Shown here piece by piece: positions 25,401-37,400 of a DNA stretch of 64,000 nt. The stretch is from Sanderia malayensis. Its lineage: Eukaryota; Cnidaria; Scyphozoa; Semaeostomeae; Pelagiidae. The stretch covers positions 682,001 to 746,000 of the forward strand of contig RQOL01000532.1 of assembly GCA_013076295.1 (NCBI GenBank), in the 5' to 3' direction. Within the stretch, counting starts at the first letter, position 1. Each line of letters starts with the position of its first letter. The position numbers were made by a program, and so were the translations under genes. Under the pieces are notes generated by a model. It was not told the DNA's origin. It worked only from the letters and a program-made list of their open reading frames with translations, and ran no database searches.

Positions 25401-28400
25401 TATTTAGGTAGGGCTGGTCGTAAGCGGAATACCCCTTTCATGAACCTCTGTACCAGAGGCTGTTTTCCAAATGTCAATCCGTCTTTTGGGTTTATTATTT
25501 GCGACAAAGCTGAGCGTGCGGTGTTGATCATTGAATATCCAACGTTCCTTGTATGAAATAAATCGGTTAAAAATGTTATTCCCTCTTCGATGCTAGCTGT
25601 GTAAGGATTCTTATTTGCTTTCCCACAGAATTCAATCCAATCCCGAATTATTGGCTCATACTGTTTGTTTGTTCCTTTAGAATTCGCATGCATAATTATG
25701 TCCACCGCCGCTTTTGGTAACTGTTTTTGTCCTTCTAATTTTTTCCTGACACTTGACAGGCCAGCAGTTTCAACTTCCTGTGCAATGGGTGTAACAGTTC
25801 TGGTTGGTTCGGCAGATACAGGTTGTTCCTGTCAGGGGAAAGGATAATTGGTTCATTAATTATCATGTCCATTAAGATTGGATACCAAGGTTGGTTTGGC
25901 CAATCAGGTACTACTAATATACCCTCGGCCTTATCAAAGTATATCTTTTGCAATACTTGAGTTATTATACTGAATGGTGGAAAGGCGTAAAAGAACCAGT
26001 CTGACCACTGTAAAGTAAATGCATTCACGGCAAAGGCCTGTGGATCAGGCCTATAGGAAACAAACTTTGTTATTTGACAGTTAATCCTTGATGCAAACAA
26101 ATCAATAGATGGCTTCTTTTCTATGTTTTTGCAAATAGTTTTGAAATTGTGTTCTGATAGTTTCCATTCAAGTGAATTTTCGCATTTTCTAGATTGTTTA
26201 TCTGCTTCTACATTTAAAATTCCTGGAATGTGGGAAGCTGAAAGCCATATATTTTTTGATATTGCCCATTCCCAGATGGCAAAAATGATTTTATTACATT
26301 CTTTTGACTTTGATGAGCCCATGTTGTTTATACCATGAACAGTTGTTGTATTATCTGATAATATTTTCAAGTGAAAATCTTTATCATTAACTAAAGCCTG
26401 TCAGGTCAGGTCAGGTCACTCCCGTGGCCTGTTGGCCGTTGGGGCACTTTGATGCGCGCACAATTTCCCGCCATCGTCCACGGTCCCTTGCGTTCCTTAG
26501 GCACTCCACCACACTCTTCTCTGTCCACTCCGCAATGTCCGCCAACCACGTTCTCCTCGGTCTTCCTCTCCCTCTGCTTCCCTCTACCCCTCCGTGCATG
26601 ATGTCATATGCTAGCGTACCATCCTTCCGTGATATGTGCCCGAACCATTGCAGCTTTCTCCTCCTTACCGTCTCCAACAGTGGCTCGAATGTGCCGATCT
26701 CGTTGGTGATTCTCCTTTTGATTTCCGCATTAGTGACTTTCTGCTTCCACGTGACGCCAAGTATTCTCCTGTAGCAGCGGAGCTCAAAAGCAGTTATTCG
26801 CTTCTCCAGTGCTTTGCTGTGGGTCCAAGTTTCACATCCATACAGGGCAATTGAAGTGATGAGTGATTTCATCAGCCGGATCTTGATTGCAGTGGATATA
26901 GCACTCGAGTTCTAGATTCTGGTCAATTTGGCAAGTTGGTTGGTGGCAATTGCTAGCCTTTTCTTTATCTCCGTTTCTGACGTGACACTCTCATTCAACG
27001 TAGAGCCAAGGTACTGAAAGCTCTTTACTTCCTCCAGTTCCACATCTCCGACTTTGATCTGAGCATCAGCGGCTGTCACACTACCATCATTTCTCGACGT
27101 AACCATAATCTTGCTTTTTTCCGCACTAATTTCCATGCCGTATTTCCGCGAAACTGTGTCCAGCCTAGTGGTGAGATTAGCAAGCTCTTCTTTAGAACCA
27201 GCGACAAGGGCTATATCGTCCGCGAACCTGAGGTTATTTATCTCTCGACCTGCGACTTTGACCGTCCCCGAGTAATCCTCCAGCGCTTCCATCATGATCT
27301 GTTCCAGGAAAATATTGAACAAGCAAGGGGACAAAACACACCCTTGGCGCACACCAACTGTCGTCTGAAACCACTCCAACTCGCTGTTGCTCGTTAGAAC
27401 TGCATTGCTGTTATTATTGTAGAATGATTCTATTACAGTCACCAATCCTGCCCCTATCTTGTGCTTCTTCATTACCAACCAAAGTGCTTCCCTCCACACC
27501 CTGTCAAACGCTTTCTTGAAGTCTATGAAGTTGTGGTGTAGCTCCATTTGGTGGTTACGATATTTCTCTCCCAGAATTCTCACATTTGCAATTTGCTCGA
27601 CAGTACTCCGGCCTCTCCTAAATCCAGCTTGTTCTTCTGCTAAGATAGCCTCTGCTCTCATCTTCAGGCGGTTACTGATGACTTTCAGTAGAACCTTGCT
27701 TGGGTGGCTTATGAGACTGATTGTCCTGTAGTTTGTGCATTTCTTCAAACCACCTTTCTTGGCAAGTGGGATAATCAACGACTGTGTCCATTGCGTCGGC
27801 CAGTCACCACTTTTCCATACCAAGTTGCATATCTTGTGTAAAATCTCAATTGTACAGGTTCCGCCGCTTTTCAACAGTTCCGACGGTATGTTATCGAATC
27901 CGGCTGCTTTTCCGCTCTTCAGGGACCGTACAGCTTCTTCAATCTCACTCATTAAGATACCATGTTCCTCATCCTCCACATCCGAACTCTCTTGCTCCAG
28001 CGTCTCAATGATGTTGGCGTCTGTTGAAATCGGGTAGCTGTAGAGTTTCTGCACGTACTCAGTCCACCTAGTTTGTATTTTGCTCGCTTCCGCAAGTAAA
28101 TTCCCATTCGCATCTTCAATTACTGACACTTTTGCTGTCTTTTCATTAGTTAGTTTTTTGACAACACTGTATGCAATTGTAGAGTCATTCCTTTCAAATG
28201 TAACCCAAACAATACTGCTTGTAGTTCAAGATAGTTTATATGGCTTTCACTTTCCATTTTTGACCATGTTCCCCTGGTTTTTTCCTTTTTATAGATAGCT
28301 CCCCAGCCTGATTTGCTTGCATCTGTGATTATAGTCTCAGTAGAATTTTCATGATATATGACATTATATGACTGTAGCACATTAGTGAGCCACCAATTTA

Positions 28401-31400
28401 TCTCACTTTTTGCATCACAGTCTAAGACCATTTGTACGTCAAAATCACCCTTTTTTAATTTCAAATTGACTGATTTGCATCGGTCAATATTGCGAAAATG
28501 CAAAGGGGCATACTGCACACCCGGAAACGCTGAAGTAATCAAGCCTAATACACATGCAACTTCCCTAATTTTTATGTGATCAACTTGTATCAAAGCCGCA
28601 CATTTTTGATAAAGCTTCAGTTTCCGTTCTTGTGTAAGTGACACTGTCATATTTTTGGAGTTTATGATAAACCCCAGAAATACCAATTCTTGTGTTGGTA
28701 TAAAAATAGACTTGTTTGGATGTATTACAAATCCCAATTTGTCAAACACTTCCACGTATTTACAATATTCTCTTTGCAATTATCATACGAGGTCCCCATG
28801 TTAAATATATCATCTATATACGCACACACTACATGTTTGTTTTTCCTAAGATAGGACAAGGGTGGTTTTAGCAATTTTGTAAAAACTCTTGGTCCTGTAC
28901 ACAAGCCATTGGGCAATGCTGTAAAAGAATATTTTTGGTCTTCAAACTCAAATTTCAGATATTTTTGATAATCGGGATTGATGGGTACTGAGTAATAGGC
29001 GTCTTTGATGTCAACGGAACCCATAAAACAACCAGGCCTAATCAGTTTCAAAACTGTATAAATTGTTTCCATTTTGAAATGAATTGTTTCAATATATTCA
29101 TTTGTTTTCTTCAAATTCAAAATCAACCTGTAGGATCCATCAGGTTTTTTCCTCAGGAATATAGGTGAAATTATTTCACCTGCCTCTGTTTTGGTTGGTC
29201 TTATGACTCCCTTTTTCATTAAGTTATTTATTTCCATCTGGGCATTTTTGCATTCATCCCTGGAAATGCTATTTTTTAATTTCTTTACAGTTGGGGGTTG
29301 GATAAAGTCAATTGCTAAGCCTTCCACTATTTGCAGTATGGTTGAATCACTAGTTAATTTTGACCATTCATTAATGGCTGTGGATATGCATCCACCTGAG
29401 AAGTTCTCCATCTTAGTTCTCAATTTGTTTTTCAACCATATTTCAAATTGTTGATAATCCATATTGTTACTCACTTCTATTATTTCTGATACGAGTCCTT
29501 CCTGTCTCGGAAGCTTGGTTTCTTGCCTCTGTACAAAAAAGGTTGATGTTGTGGAGCTTTTGTTCTATTTTGTTGGAAACGGCCTTGTTGTGTGGGCTTA
29601 TATTTCCCTCTCGCTGATTTAAATTGAGCTTTCTTTGTCAAACCAATCTTTTTTGACAGCTTACTCATTTCTTCAGCTTCTTTTGTAGCTTGTAGAATAT
29701 CATCTCCAATTAGCTCAGATGTTGCTTCCAACTTCAAGGAGCACATTTCCTTCCCACTCTCATTTAAATCTGTAGCTATTACCTTTCTCCTTCTCTCATT
29801 CAGTTTTCTGAATGCTGCTCCCAGCAAGGTTGTAGCATCAAGTACACATGTAAGTGCCTCTGTGAGGTTAATTTCCTCATCGCGTAATGTTTTTTGGAGA
29901 ATGGTTTCTGCAGTTTTTGTAACTGCGGTTTCAGCACACAGTAAATTTTGCTGAATTTTTCTGTATTCATCATCAATTCTCCTTGTTCCAGGGCCCATCA
30001 ACCTGAATATTGGTTTGTTGATAGTTGGAACCAGGAGTTCCTTGCAGTTCGCTGGAACCAGATATTTTTCTGATATAGTCTTAACCGTTTCTGCTGATGC
30101 AGATTCAACTTTCCAACATTTGTCAATTCTTTTTGCAAGATCTGGGAAAATTGATGGGCCTAATTTATGCTCTTTTGGTCTTTGATCATCAATTTTTTCC
30201 CAAGCCTCATCATCAAGGCAGTTTTTTGCTTCCATACGAGGGGATTTTGCATTTGGGCCCAGGTCTTCATTTGCACATCGTTTGCCCAATAAGGAAGCAA
30301 GGTCGTCCGTCTCCCTGTTGGAGGACCTTTTGTTACTTTGCCAACGCAGGTTTTCACCGTCGTCTGACTCAACATCACTAACCATGACGGATATGGATTC
30401 ATAATTTTCATCCATATTTTCCTCCTGTTCCTCTTCAATAGGTTGTGGAGGTTGTTTTTTCTTGGACCTGTGCCCCTTGTTCTTCTCCTTCTCCAGAGGC
30501 TCTACACCATCTGGGTCAGTGTTGGAGAAGTAGGGGTCATGGGATGGTCCTGGCAGATTTGTTGACCTGTGCAGTTCTTTCTGCACGAGATCTTTCACCA
30601 TTGCTAGCATTTTGTTTTGAAATTCTAATTCTGTGCTATTTTCTGGTGAATTGTCATGTCCTCTGGCTGGACCGCCAGGGCCTGACTGTTGGGCAGGTGT
30701 ATGATTTTGTTCATCATCTGCCATCGTGAAGTTTCTGTCTCTATGCCCAAAGTTTTTTGGTTTATCCGATTTATAAAGAAAAAATAATAATAAATCTATA
30801 CTTATCTAGTCGTAATCTTGCTGATCCACGAAGATTATGTATGATTTTAGTTCAACTTTCCCTCACTTCAAAGTTTGGCTGCCATGCACGAAAAAGCCAC
30901 TCTTGCCAATTGTCATGCGCAGCGCGAGCCCTCGCTATCTCACAGGGAATCGAGGACTGGCCTCGTTGTGGAAAATAATTCAAAATGGCGGATAGAAAAT
31001 TTTGCTCCATTCGGATATCTGAGCCGAATTAAACGAGTGGAGGGTTTATTTCATTGTTAATGCAATAAAAAAGTAAAATGATAAGCAAAAAACTTAAATG
31101 GGAGCTGCTCACCTGAAATTAAAGCTATATAAAAACCAAATTTGATCGTTACGTTATGGAAGCCATTCATCAAAGGAATCGTCACTTGAAGAGAAATCAG
31201 ACATTTCCCGACATACTTTCTTCATCATAAAAAACTCTTTGTAAATTCGCAATCGGGTCGTGACATATTTCAGTTGTCTTTCCATTGTAGAAAACGGTTC
31301 TAATGAACTCCTTTACTTTTTCTAATTCAGACTATTTGATAGTCGATGGTTTTCCTAATCTATCTAGCAGACGAAATTTTCTAGTGCTTTAAGCAATTTT

Positions 31401-34400
31401 TTCAAAATTTTAACTTTTCCAACCTTAAAGTGCCCCTACACCTTATTTTTTTATTGGCTTAGGCTACGTTTGAGTACGGTTCCACAAAAGTTCGGTTCCA
31501 AAAAAGTTCACTTTGGCTTTCCGTTTACACGAGACCTATCTAACCGTACTCAAAAAAGTTCACCTAGCACCTCCTAACCGAACTCATTTGAGTTCACCTA
31601 GGAAAGCGTATTTTTGTGGAACCGTACTCAATTTGTCTCGTGTAAACGGTTGGTAGTGAACTTTTTTGAGTACGGTACCGCAACGAGGCTAGCAGAACAA
31701 TTGAAAAAGTTTGCTTTGTTGGTCTTCAATTGTTTTATAATCTGTTCGCCCTTAGCTTAGGCCCTTTCTCTACGCGCACTTTCTCTCTGCTGGAAAATGG
31801 ATGACAACATTGATTTCGCTGTTGCTCTTATATCGATTTTAAGTTCACTGGTTGCAACAGTCCAGTTTGGTTTCATTTTTGCTACCTATCAGATGAATGT
31901 TCATCGAGCCAGAAGAAACAGGCTTTTAGCCTTGGCTCAACAAAGCTCAATAAAAATCTCGATGTTTTCTCTCTCTCCCTTTTTCTCTCCGGTTTGACTG
32001 CTTTTACTCGCCATTTTAGATAAAAGTAAATAGTAGACACAGAATAAAAGTAGATAGTAGTAGATAGTTTATTCTGTGTAATAACTATATAGTTTTTGAT
32101 GCAAACGAATTTGGCGCGTATTTTTTTTGTTTCCTTCGCAACTACATCAACACTGCGCAGCGCCAATTAAAGCCGCTAACCGAACTTTTGTGGTACCGTA
32201 CTCGTGTAAACGCAACGCTTTTCTGAACTTTTGTGGAACCGGTCTCGTGTAAACGCAAACGTTTTTTGGAACTGTACTTTTTTGGAACCGAACTTTTGTG
32301 GAACCGTACTCGTGTAAACGTAGCCTAAAACTATAGACTCGAATGCGCTGATTCTGAATCCGTTGATATTTTTTTGATATGACAAGTAGTTTTTGAGATA
32401 CGAGGCAACGCGTGCCACTTTTTCGTGGTCAACTTTTAGGACCGTAATTTACCAACTATGACATCATAGTAGGTAAATTCCAATGTAGTGGCTGCTCGTT
32501 GTACTCAGTGGCGGCGGGCGTAGGCCAGGCCTACATTCAGTATAATAAATAGTGTTTGCGTTGCGCTTTTGTCGTGTCTCGCTATGTGTATTGGTGGGTA
32601 TCTGTGCAATTTTGGTGATAAGAATCGAATAGAAAGTTTCCATAAATTAACATTCTTAGTCGGATAGTAGTTCATGACAGTAGGGATTGCAGTGCCGAGG
32701 AATGGGAAGATGGCGAGGGGATAGGATTGATCGTATCGTAGAGTAAAGCAGACCGATGATAGTGATACCGATGGAGGAGAACCTGATGCATTTGTTCCCA
32801 TTTGGCTGAGAACTCTTTCAGTCAAAGCCATGAAAGAGATGTGAGCAAAAAAAGAAATTTTGAAAGAAAACTTTCTGGGCATTTGACTAGATCTGAATTG
32901 TTATCTTTTTGTTGTGTATGTGATGAAGCAAAAGTGTATATCAAAATTCAATATACGCAATAATTTAGGCCATCATATCCGTGTCAGTCTAAACCTTTGG
33001 GGTTTGAAGAAGCTTGAAACGATTCGATTTTCATTTGGAACAGCAAGTGTGGAAAATCTGCAACACAATTCCTTATTACTACACATGAATTTCATTATTG
33101 TACCGAAAATATTGCGCTTTGTTGTTTGATTTATTTCATTTATGATGAGGCGTCCATAGAATTTCTTCCGTCGTTGCGAATTGATGAAATCTATCCATCT
33201 CCTTCTCCTCTCAGTTTTAGGGCGATCATCCTGATAAAGCAGAATTTTGTGAAGCCATACAAATTTTGATTTATCGGCTGTATTTCCATGGGCTAGCAAA
33301 ACACATCGATATGGCATATTTTCCCAGTTTTATCATCATGTTTTGATGCTCTTCTTGGCATCCCCGTTCCCGTACAGTTTTAACATTGCACGGCCCACGC
33401 CCGCCTCCACTGAGCACAACGAGCAGCCACTACATGGGAATTTTATAATTCCTCCCCACAGCTGCAAACTCATCGCAAGCCTTTCAAATTTCAATGTCAT
33501 AATGCGCCGACCTGTTTCTAATCATCAAAGTCAAAAAAACAAATATCGAGTGCATCGGATGAGAGAAAATTGATGCCGGATTTGTTGCTTCAGTACGGGA
33601 AAATGAACGGGGCACAATGGCACCAACTATGATGTCATAGTAGGTAGATCCCAGTCCTAAATGTTGACCACAAAAAATGGCGAAAATGAAGAAACATCGA
33701 CACTTCCCCACGTTATAACTCGTTAAATAGACGTCAGATTTAAATACTATTTTCGGATCTAAAATCAGCGAAGAAAGTTTTATCGATATAAAGAATAAAA
33801 AAATAAGGTGTAGGGGCACTTTAAAGAAGTAAGACGTTGTGTCGCATCCGACAAAGCATGGATTGCTGACAAGGCATTGCACATGTCAGCAGGTCCGATA
33901 GCATCAGATATTGAGTGAAGTCAGTGGCCCTTCTGTCATGATGAATGGTAACCTTCTAGCCTGACATTTAATCTTGTCTCCCCGCGAGCCAATCTTGTGC
34001 TGCTCTTTACAATTCGTTCGCTATACGTATAGTTGATTATCCTAAAAACAGATGGTGTTGACCCAGGTGGCTGCAGAAAACGAAGCAAACCGATAATCCA
34101 CTCCCCGTAAATGTTTTTAGATTTTAATGTCCTTACTACTGCAAGTCCATCTACTTTTGGGAGGGGTGCTTGATGACAATTTCGATTTGGAGATCAATAC
34201 ATTTCGTAGCGAGGCTTTATCTTACTGTCGAAGTGAACCACCCGGACCCGGAGTAGCTAAAGCAAGGGCAACAGATATGATAGGGAAGCAAAAAGCATCC
34301 TCCAAACTCATTGCTTTTGCTAAAATGAGATCAAACGCTTGGAAATCTTCTTTTAACAATGATACGGAATGATATGGCAATCTTCTTTTAACAATGATAC

Positions 34401-37400
34401 AATCGGACCTGACATATGCAATGCCTTGCCAGCAATCCATGCTCTGTCGGATGCGACACAACATGTTACTTCTTTAAGGTGGGAAAAGTTAAAATTTTGA
34501 AAAATTGCTTAAAGCACTAGAAAATTTCGTCTGCTATATAGATTAGGAAAACCATCTACTATCAAAGAGTCTGAATTAGAAAAATTAAAGGAGTTCATTA
34601 GAACCGCTTTCTACAATGGAAAGACAACTGAAATATGTCACGACCCGATTGTGAATTTAAAAAGAGTTGAAGGTAAAGTCGTCAAGTGCCATTCCTCCGG
34701 ATCCGGATTCAGCTAAAGAAGCAATCAAAGGAGTGAATTATCAGCTATTCCACTGGCTTCGCTGCACTGAAATAATGATGCCAGATGCTTCAATGGAAAT
34801 GAATGGATGGAAATGGGATGAAGAAGTCCAGCTTGTTGCGCCTGTTTGGTTCAATGGGAAAAGTTGCCCCCATCTCTGCCATTGCATGGGAAACCAAAGA
34901 GGTTTGGGGCTGGGGGCTAAGCAACGGGATCCACAAGAAGCAGATTCGGAAATGAGTGGTGATGGTGGCACCAAATAGGGGGAAAGACCAAGAAGGAAAA
35001 AAAAGTTGGAAACAAGTCTAATTTTTTGTCGAAGCAGGTAGGCACAGATGAAGAAATGTACAACGGAGGTGAGGAGGGTGATAAGGAAAGTGCAGTAAGT
35101 AGAACAAAAGGGCCAGAAGTTTTCCATTTTTATGATGAAGAAAGTATGTCGGGAAATGTCGGATTTCTTTTCAAGTGACGATTCCTTTGATGAATGGCTT
35201 CCATAATGTAACAATCAAATTTGTTTTTATATAGCTTTAATTTCAGGTGAGCAGCTCCCATTTAAATGTTTTGCTTATTATTTTATTGTTTTATTGCATT
35301 AACAATGAAATAAACCCTCCACTCGTTTAATTTGGCTCAAATATCTGAATCGAGAATATCCGCCATTTTGAATTTTTCGACACTTTTGAAATGGCTATAT
35401 CTCTCAAAAGATAAGTCAAAATATATTAGTGGTTTATAATTATTTATTCGGTTTCCGATACTCTTTCCATCCAATGAACTAATCAGCGGTGGGATATTCG
35501 GAGGTCGGATTTATTGTGACCGCGGTCGCATGACGTCTTCGATTACGTCACAATGGCAAATTTGCCAGAATGTTCCCAAGGCTTAAAATGACCACCTATC
35601 CCCACAGATGCCAAAACTGCCTTCAGATTTTCTGTTACCCCATTTGCTAGAATGTTATGATAAATTCCCTGTCTACAAGAGATAGTCTCGTCAAAACGAG
35701 ATCTCGTAGCCAGAAATTCCTAAATACAATGGAAAATCTATTAAAGGATACATCCTTATATCGAACGGATAAATCAATCAACAAAGGAGCTTTGGCTTGA
35801 CTTAAAGCCGGGTTACACGATCACTTTTTTCCTAAACGTTTTTTGATATTGGACTGCCATGCTAAAAAGTGATCGTGTAACATGCAAAAATGATAAATTT
35901 TTGCAGCAGATTTTAATGGGCTTACGAGGTGTTAGTCCTCTATCATCGAACATTTTACTCTGAACGAAAAAAATAAGTAAAACTGAATTTTTCGAGGTTG
36001 TTTTGCATTTGCTTTCCTAATGAATTTTTGTTTTTAGCACGGCAGTCAAATTTAAAAAAAGTGATGGAAAAAAGTGATCGTGTAACCCGGCCTTAGAAAT
36101 GCAAAGCGATTAAACCCACTTTCCATATAGCAGATATAAAAGGCTAGGGTGCACAACGATACAGAAAAGGGTATGGTAAAACTTACTCGTATGCCATGAA
36201 ATATGATCGGAAAGTCCTTCGTTAGCAGCATACTGCTGTTAATGAAAGAATCAGTAACGTCAGGTGTTGCACACGGCACTAACTCGTTATGGTAAAATAG
36301 CGATGAAGATAGGTTGAGCAGCATCGGATGTGACCTTAAGATAGAAGTAAGAGAATATAACATGATATAAAAATTGGACAATATGTTATAAAAAATACAT
36401 AATATCAGCAGTATTAAAATAATAGTATCAAATAGAATGCCTTAAGTCAGAAAAGAAGCAATACATATAAATGTGTTGCGTGTATTGCTTACAGCAAGCA
36501 AGTAAGATCTACTTGCAAGCACAGAATACCAGACCTAATGTAAACAGATTCCACGCAATAATATAGTGTTTGTAGAACGTACTTCTTACGTTCACTCTGA
36601 TTCTATAGAAATTTGTGGCTATATTAAAGTTGTAACTTTTCAAAACTATTTCGTCTGTCTTGAAATATTAGCGGTGAAGAGTTTTGTATTAATATGCATA
36701 TCAGAGGGTCTAAAGCATCTACTTAGTAAAGCATCTAATTTTTAATGTGAGAGAATTTGCGTGGTTTTGCAACTATTTATATTTATTGCAGTTTTTCTCA
36801 CGCACCTTGATATATTTTTGAACAAATTATCAATGCACTCCATCACAGTTTTCTGTTTACATTATTATAAAACAATACGATATAATCTAAATTATATTTG
36901 CACTTCAGAAATTAAATTTTGCAATATATTTCTGTGAAAGAACTTATAATTGGATTCCTTTTCATGTCTATATTGTTGTGTAAACGTTCTTGCTGAGACC
37001 TTAGGCCACTAGACGTCCTATTGCATCAGGTGGTGTGTAACTGTTCTTCACAAAGTGTACATACCTGTAATTTGAAATTAGTTTCGTCACAAGAAGGGGA
37101 TTATAGCAGCCACTGCTTGCAAATTTCGACTCGTCCCTTGTATACAATGGCCTGGACATTATTCTCTCCAATAGTGACGTCGACAAACCATATTCGACTG
37201 CAATCGGAGAATTGAGAACAGGACCAAGTTGATACGGATCACCAGAAAGGATAATCTAAAAAATTACAGGCAAATCATTAAAAAAGTAAATAAATAACAA
37301 ATGTATAGCAATGAACATTAAACAAACAGATACACAACGACAATAGTGGATTCTCAAACACCTCCCTATTTCAAACAAATCGTTACTTCCAATCAAGCAA

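Larger units (their letters stand above)
24613..30980 (-). mobile_element. DIRS/Ngaro-like tyrosine-recombinase retrotransposon, split by a LINE
   Basis: Inverted ends of ~43 bp (AATTATTTTCCACAACGAGG at left; complement at 30938-30980). The minus strand carries, in order, a Gag-like frame, RT, RNase H and a tyrosine recombinase, which is the gene order of YR retroelements. No methyltransferase domain was seen between RNase H and the recombinase, unlike classic DIRS1. Inverted terminal repeats are DIRS-like, so the exact family is open. The RNase H region is interrupted by a LINE (26400-28190). It inserted into the outer foldback at AAAAATT/CAAAATGG, as the intact opposite arm at 35370 shows. 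Confidence 0.9.
24037..35673. mobile_element. GACAGGG-ended foldback element, heavily invaded (outer element 1)
   Basis: The ends are long inverted repeats starting (TG)GACAGGGAATTTATCATAA at 24037 and ending CCCTGTC at 35673. The arms match for over 300 bp at the tips, and again at 30981-31428 versus 34470-35345. TACAA lies just outside both ends (24032-24036, 35674-35678), giving a 5-bp target duplication. The arms carry the same protein fragments in opposite orientation (GCDTT.YFFK motif). A DIRS-like element (24613-30980) and a TTAA foldback (31429-33820) sit inside. The whole lies in MOV10L1 intron 16. The element family was not recognised; its ends match the element at 43078-46092. Confidence 0.8.

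Noticed and set aside
30757..31060. Small plus-strand frames beyond the DIRS Gag start
   Set aside because: They cover the DIRS terminal repeat and its junction with the host foldback, not genes.
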